Source of the DNA: Euonymus europaeus
Taxonomy: Eukaryota; Streptophyta; Magnoliopsida; Celastrales; Celastraceae
Assembly (NCBI GenBank): GCA_963580455.1
Contig: OY756958.1
Location: forward strand, 19,480,501 to 19,544,500
Reading direction: 5' to 3'
Length of the DNA: 64,000 nucleotides
Made by a program: the position numbers and the translations under genes. The notes beneath the pieces are model-generated. The model saw nothing but the letters and a program-made list of their open reading frames with translations. It ran no database searches and was not told the origin of the DNA. Shown here one piece after another: positions 60,156 through 64,000 of this stretch. Position 1 is the stretch's first letter, and each line of letters begins with the position of its first letter.

Positions 60156-61459
60156 GTATGCTATTCTTTCATCTTGGTCAGGAATCATATTATGACCAGG
60201 TGGTTTAGAAAAAAGAAGTTCAAGTATGAGAAGATTTCAGCCCAAAGTATATTAACCTAAGATTTGAATTAGTTATGGAGGAATTGGAGGCTTGTACATT
60301 TTTTAGTCACAGCATTTTGGATCCTTCATCCTTTTATTTAAAAGATTATTTCCACTGTACCCCATCCTCATTAATAAGTAGAGATCTCGAGGAAAAAATT
60401 AATTTTGGCCACCATATTTATTTCTTGACCATACTTGCAGATCTTTCTGATTGTAAATTAACAAAGCATATACTGAGACCAGCTAGTTAGATCTTTTTGT
60501 GTGCTTGAAATGTAGCTATAGTTGCACAATTTTATGGAACTATGCAGAGCTCATTCAGAAGTAATACATGGGATATACATCTTCAACCCATAACACAGAA
60601 TCCAAATTCCAATTATTGCTAATGCCACTAGGATAAAACATGACTTGGCACTGCTATGTAATCTTTGAGTAATGATACAAGGTATTTATGTTGATTGTTT
60701 GTGGGTCAAATTGCATAGACATGATGTGTGCAGCATCTCATATGTGAATGTGGAATTTTGACATTGATACATATAAGCTCAGTTTTCATTTAAGATTGGC
60801 CAATCTGATGTTTCTGGTATGTTCTCCCCTTCTTTTCTTCCCCTCCCCCTCTCCAACATTCCAGCATCGAGGGATCATAGCTCATGACCCTTCTCCAAAG
60901 ACCATCTTGTCTTCTCTGTGTCTGATGTTCGCCTCTGAGTCTGCACCCCAAATCGTAGTTGGCTAGATTTTAACCTAGTGATATATGAGAAGCCTCATCT
61001 TTGACCATTATTCTCATTCCCCAGCAACTCAGGTTGAATTGATTGGCCTCAGCATCTTAAAGACTCTTCTTAACGTAGATTACGCTGGTTTTCTGAAACT
61101 TTTTCTTCTTATAACAAAAGCATACCTAATAGTTACTGAATGTTAGAAGGTCTGAAGGTTTAGGGAATTCAAATTGCCAACTCGCATGAGCTGAAGAACT
61201 GAATATGTTTCCAAGAGCTATCACCAATGAATATCTACCTCTGTTTCCAATGTTAAACTGAAATATAAATGATCGACTTATAGGATATCTAAATGAAAGA
61301 ATTTCTTTAATAATGAGGCTAGTGTTGTCAAGAGGCGTCCGAACGAACCAGATGATTCCAAAAGGATGACAGCATGACAAGCTTACATGCCCTTCTACCC
61401 TTTACTCTCCCATTTGCTTTTCACCCACTTCTCGGATGTGAATATATTTACAAGGTTGT
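60156..61459 (+). other. BGAL9 intron 12 (open-ended)
   Basis: It begins with the donor GTATGC after DYLWHFTR. No further BGAL9 exon was found. Pyrimidine-rich stretches near 60820-60860 could be branch or acceptor-like but lead to no homologous exon. Confidence 0.5.
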
Positions 61460-62665
61460 GCTATTGTAGGTGGACTCGTTGTAAAGTTAGGTAAGTTGTT
61501 GCAAATCTTGTAACTCCATGTCTCACCAATTCTTTATTCTTGGTGAACTCTCTCATCATGTTCAAAGCACCGAGATGTTTGTTAATAAATCCAATGAAAA
61601 AAATGGCCCTTTCCAATGTGTGTTTAACTTGTGGAATCTTTATAATATTATCCTCCAACATGAGATCCATACAATGGGCTGCACAAGTTGTCCAGTACAA
61701 ATTCTTCCTCTTTGCTTCCAATAACTTACCTACAATGATATGATAAAAAAAAAAATGGACAACTGATTATTTAACTAATTAAACATTAAAAAAAAAGTAA
61801 ATAAAATTAGAAAATGCTTACCAGCTAACATATAATTGGATCCATTGTCAGTGATCACTTGAACAACATTCTTCCCTCGAATTTTATCCATAAAGCTATC
61901 GAGCGTCTCAAATGTCTTATCTCCTATTTTTGTTTTTGGGACAGAGGGTGCATGGATAAATTCTATAAACATGGTTCCCAATGAGCAACTCACCAAGATA
62001 TTGATTATACTTCTTTGCTTCCTATCAGTCCATCCATCCGACATAATAGAGCAACCATGTTTTGCCCATTGCTCCTTATGACAAGTCAAAAGATCTTTTG
62101 TATAATCCAATTCCTTTTAAGTAGCGGAACTTGAAGCTGATGATAACTTGGAGGCTTTAAGTTTGGGCTATACCTTCCAATTGCTTCAATTATTCATTTG
62201 AAACTATCTAATCGAGCAACATCAAATGGAATCCTAGTTTGGTAAAAGAATCGAGGTATATGTTGAATTGTTAGCCCTTGCCTCTTTGTCACAAGCATCA
62301 TTGATGTTTGTTTGCCTCAATTGTGTTCCTTTTCCTTTCTTTGGGTTTATCATAAATGAATCCATTGACCCCTTTTTATTGCTTGATGATCCTTTACTGC
62401 TATCACCCAAAGGTCCCAAATTAACTTCTCTACCACTTTTCTGTTCCACTCTTCTCTCTAGTTGAGGTGTTTCTTGTGCTACACTATCTTTATCAACGTC
62501 ATCCCCAATATCCTCAACATCTTCCAAATCAAACAATTTTCCATGACCATGAGTTCCATCCTTTTGTGCTTTTATCTCTTTCACGTAGCACTCCAACTCT
62601 TGTTTAACTCCTAAGTGAGAGTGGTATTTGAAAGAAACATAGGTAAACAATAAATTAAACATAAT
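61460..62665 (-). pseudogene. hAT transposase relic (DUF659 type)
   Basis: Minus-strand segments in order: 62662-62234, an acidic N-terminal part (KLFDLEDVEDIGDDVD, PKKGKGTQLRQTNIND) typical of the region after the BED finger; 62110-61775, the DUF659 core (GCSIMSDGWTDRKQRSIINI, VVQVITDNGSNYMLAGKH); 61721-61461, the following transposase part (LYWTTCAAHCMDLMLEDN, RHGVTRFATTYLTLQ). The BED finger and the hATC domain are missing, and an intron may separate 61775 from 61721. It is antisense to BGAL9. Confidence 0.85.
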
Positions 62666-62834
62666 TTATTTTTGGTGTTCATTGCAATTTCTAATTTTTA
62701 AGTAAGCAATCACTTCTACTTTACTCTTTTTGGCAGTGATCAGCAAGGCTGGAGTAGCAAGTGCAATTGCAACCCTAATTCCTCAAATATTTATATTGTT
62801 ATAGAATTTGACTCTTAAACTTCCACAAGGCACC

Positions 62835-62960
62835 AACTTAATGACACAAGAAATGATGTCAAAGACTTATTGACATAACATAAAAGACTTAATGACATAG
62901 GTAATCACACGAAAGCCTTAATGAAGTGGGAAATGACATGAAAGACCTTGGGAAATTACA
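62835..62960. repeat. Tandem repeat of about 32 bp
   Basis: Four degenerate copies of ACTTAATGACATA(G/A)G plus AAATGACATGAAAG-like sequence. Confidence 0.7.
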
Positions 62961-63117
62961 AGACTTTGACTTGATCCGTATCATTCTCCCTTTGCTGAAC
63001 AAAACACGTCCTCAATTTTTGAAAAGTTGAAGTAGGAATTAGGAAAGCTCTCTTCTTCTTGAACACCATTCTTGTATCAAGACCACCTAGAACGCTTGAG
63101 TAGATGTAGCAACAACA

Positions 63118-63450
63118 TTAACAATAAGTTCTCTCCATGTGGTTTGTCAAGCATTTATGGAATAACAAACTCAACGTGTGGTACATCCACTCACTTGACT
63201 TTTGTAAAAGAAATTGCCTCAACAACGAGTCCTTGCTGGAATTATTTTTAGCAACATATTCTATTGATTTCTTCACACCAACAACTTGTTGTTTTAATGG
63301 AAATTCCTCCATAACTTTTGGATAATCATCGAATATCGGAATTGATAGCTCATCTACTCCCAAATCAATAAAATCAAAGATAGGCGTTGATAATATGTCC
63401 AATCTTTCATCGTTCTCATCATAATACTCATCATAGATTTACAACTTCTC
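63118..63450 (-). pseudogene. Retroelement-like ORF fragment
   Basis: The minus frame reads IYDEYYDENDERLDILSTPI, then FDFIDLGVDELSIPIFDDYP. This acidic style resembles a gag/pol linker of plant gypsy elements, but I cannot assign it firmly. The copia LTR at 63459 ends just upstream, so copia may have inserted into this sequence. Confidence 0.4.
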
Positions 63451-63458
63451 TATGATTC

Positions 63459-64000
63459 TGTTGAATCTTGAGATTATTAGAATAATTGGAAACAAGTGTT
63501 CTGTTTAGGTTTAGGAAAATGGTTTACTCTCTCTAAGGAGAGCTCTTATTTATATCAAATATTACACTTAGAACATTCCCATAATACCCCTAGTATTATA
63601 TTTTCTAACACTCTTTTCAAGCTTAGGCATAGATATCAATCATGCCTATCTTGTTTCAAATAATTCAACCCAATTCCCATACAACGACTTACTTAAAATA
63701 TCGCCTAATTGTTCTCCTGTCTTCACATGACTCAAATCAATTTCCCCACTCTGTAACTTCTCCAGAGTAAAGTGACAATCAACTTTTATGTGTTTCGTGC
63801 GCTCATGAAATACTAGATTGGATGCAATGTGAATCGTAGACTGGTTGTCACACTATAATTGAGATGATTTAGAGATCAAACACTTCAATTCCTCAAGGAG
63901 ATTTGGCAAATAAGTCACTTCAATAGTGACATGGGCAAGAGCCCGATTCTCAAATTTTGCACTCGAGCAGGCTGCTACATTTTTCTTCTTACTCTTCCAA
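63459..64000 (-). mobile_element. Second copia element, 3-prime end (continues beyond window)
   Basis: On the minus strand a pol end is followed by the purine tract AAGCTTGAAAAGAG and an LTR starting TGTTAGAAAATATAATACTA at 63610 and ending TTCAACA at 63459 (about 152 bp, TG..CA). The 5-prime part of the element lies beyond position 64000. Confidence 0.82.
63630..64000 (-). pseudogene. Copia RNase H C-terminus
   Basis: The minus frame reads KNVAACSSAKFENRALAHVT, then [38 protein letters not shown] and [12 protein letters not shown]: the conserved copia RNase H end with CDNQ, HERTKHI and D-ILSK. One in-frame TAG replaces the tryptophan expected before CDNQ. It is truncated by the window edge. 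Confidence 0.87.

Overview
This is nuclear DNA of a flowering plant, most likely a eudicot. Its genes have short exons in AT-rich introns with GT-AG borders, and three regions match well-known plant genes. Between them lies a dense, nested field of decayed plant transposons: hAT, Mutator-like (MULE), CACTA, Tourist, Stowaway, LINE, SINE, copia and possible Helitron termini. The species cannot be named from the window. No bacterial features, CRISPR array, rRNA or functional tRNA gene was recognised.

Layout. 1-2406 (+): last five exons of the Era-type GTPase gene ERG, with a SINE in one intron. 3544-4836 (-): an intact single-exon UFO/FIMBRIATA F-box gene, tail-to-tail with ERG. 6-28 kb: an hAT transposase relic, two MULE relics of one family, a LINE 3-prime end, several MITEs (two Tourist copies, a hAT MITE nested in a MULE, and a MITE-like element enclosing a GC-rich minisatellite). 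25.6-35.9 kb: one broken Ty1/copia element whose 5-prime LTR is split by a MULE derivative and by a 1.5 kb solo LTR. 36-40.4 kb: CACTA pieces and an S-domain receptor-kinase pseudogene carrying a Stowaway MITE. 42.6-46.9 kb: a nearly full-length MULE whose transposase frame joins a FAR1-type DNA-binding region, MULE transposase, SWIM finger and OTU-type cysteine protease; it spans 913 codons over four exons with no frameshift but six nonsense codons. 48.3-60.2 kb (+): twelve exons of a BGAL9-type beta-galactosidase gene with large, TE-filled introns, including a CDC48 fragment. 61.4-64 kb: another hAT relic and the end of a second copia element, lying in or beyond the BGAL9 intron.

The probable live genes are ERG (organelle ribosome biogenesis GTPase), UFO (SCF adaptor for floral meristem and petal/stamen identity) and BGAL9 (cell-wall beta-galactosidase, if the remaining exons exist to the right). 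Everything else looks like transposon or pseudogene. The most unusual item is the FAR1-OTU MULE and its internally deleted relative at 25.7-28.8 kb. Both carry tandem arrays, and both have a stop codon at the same conserved position before the OTU histidine region.
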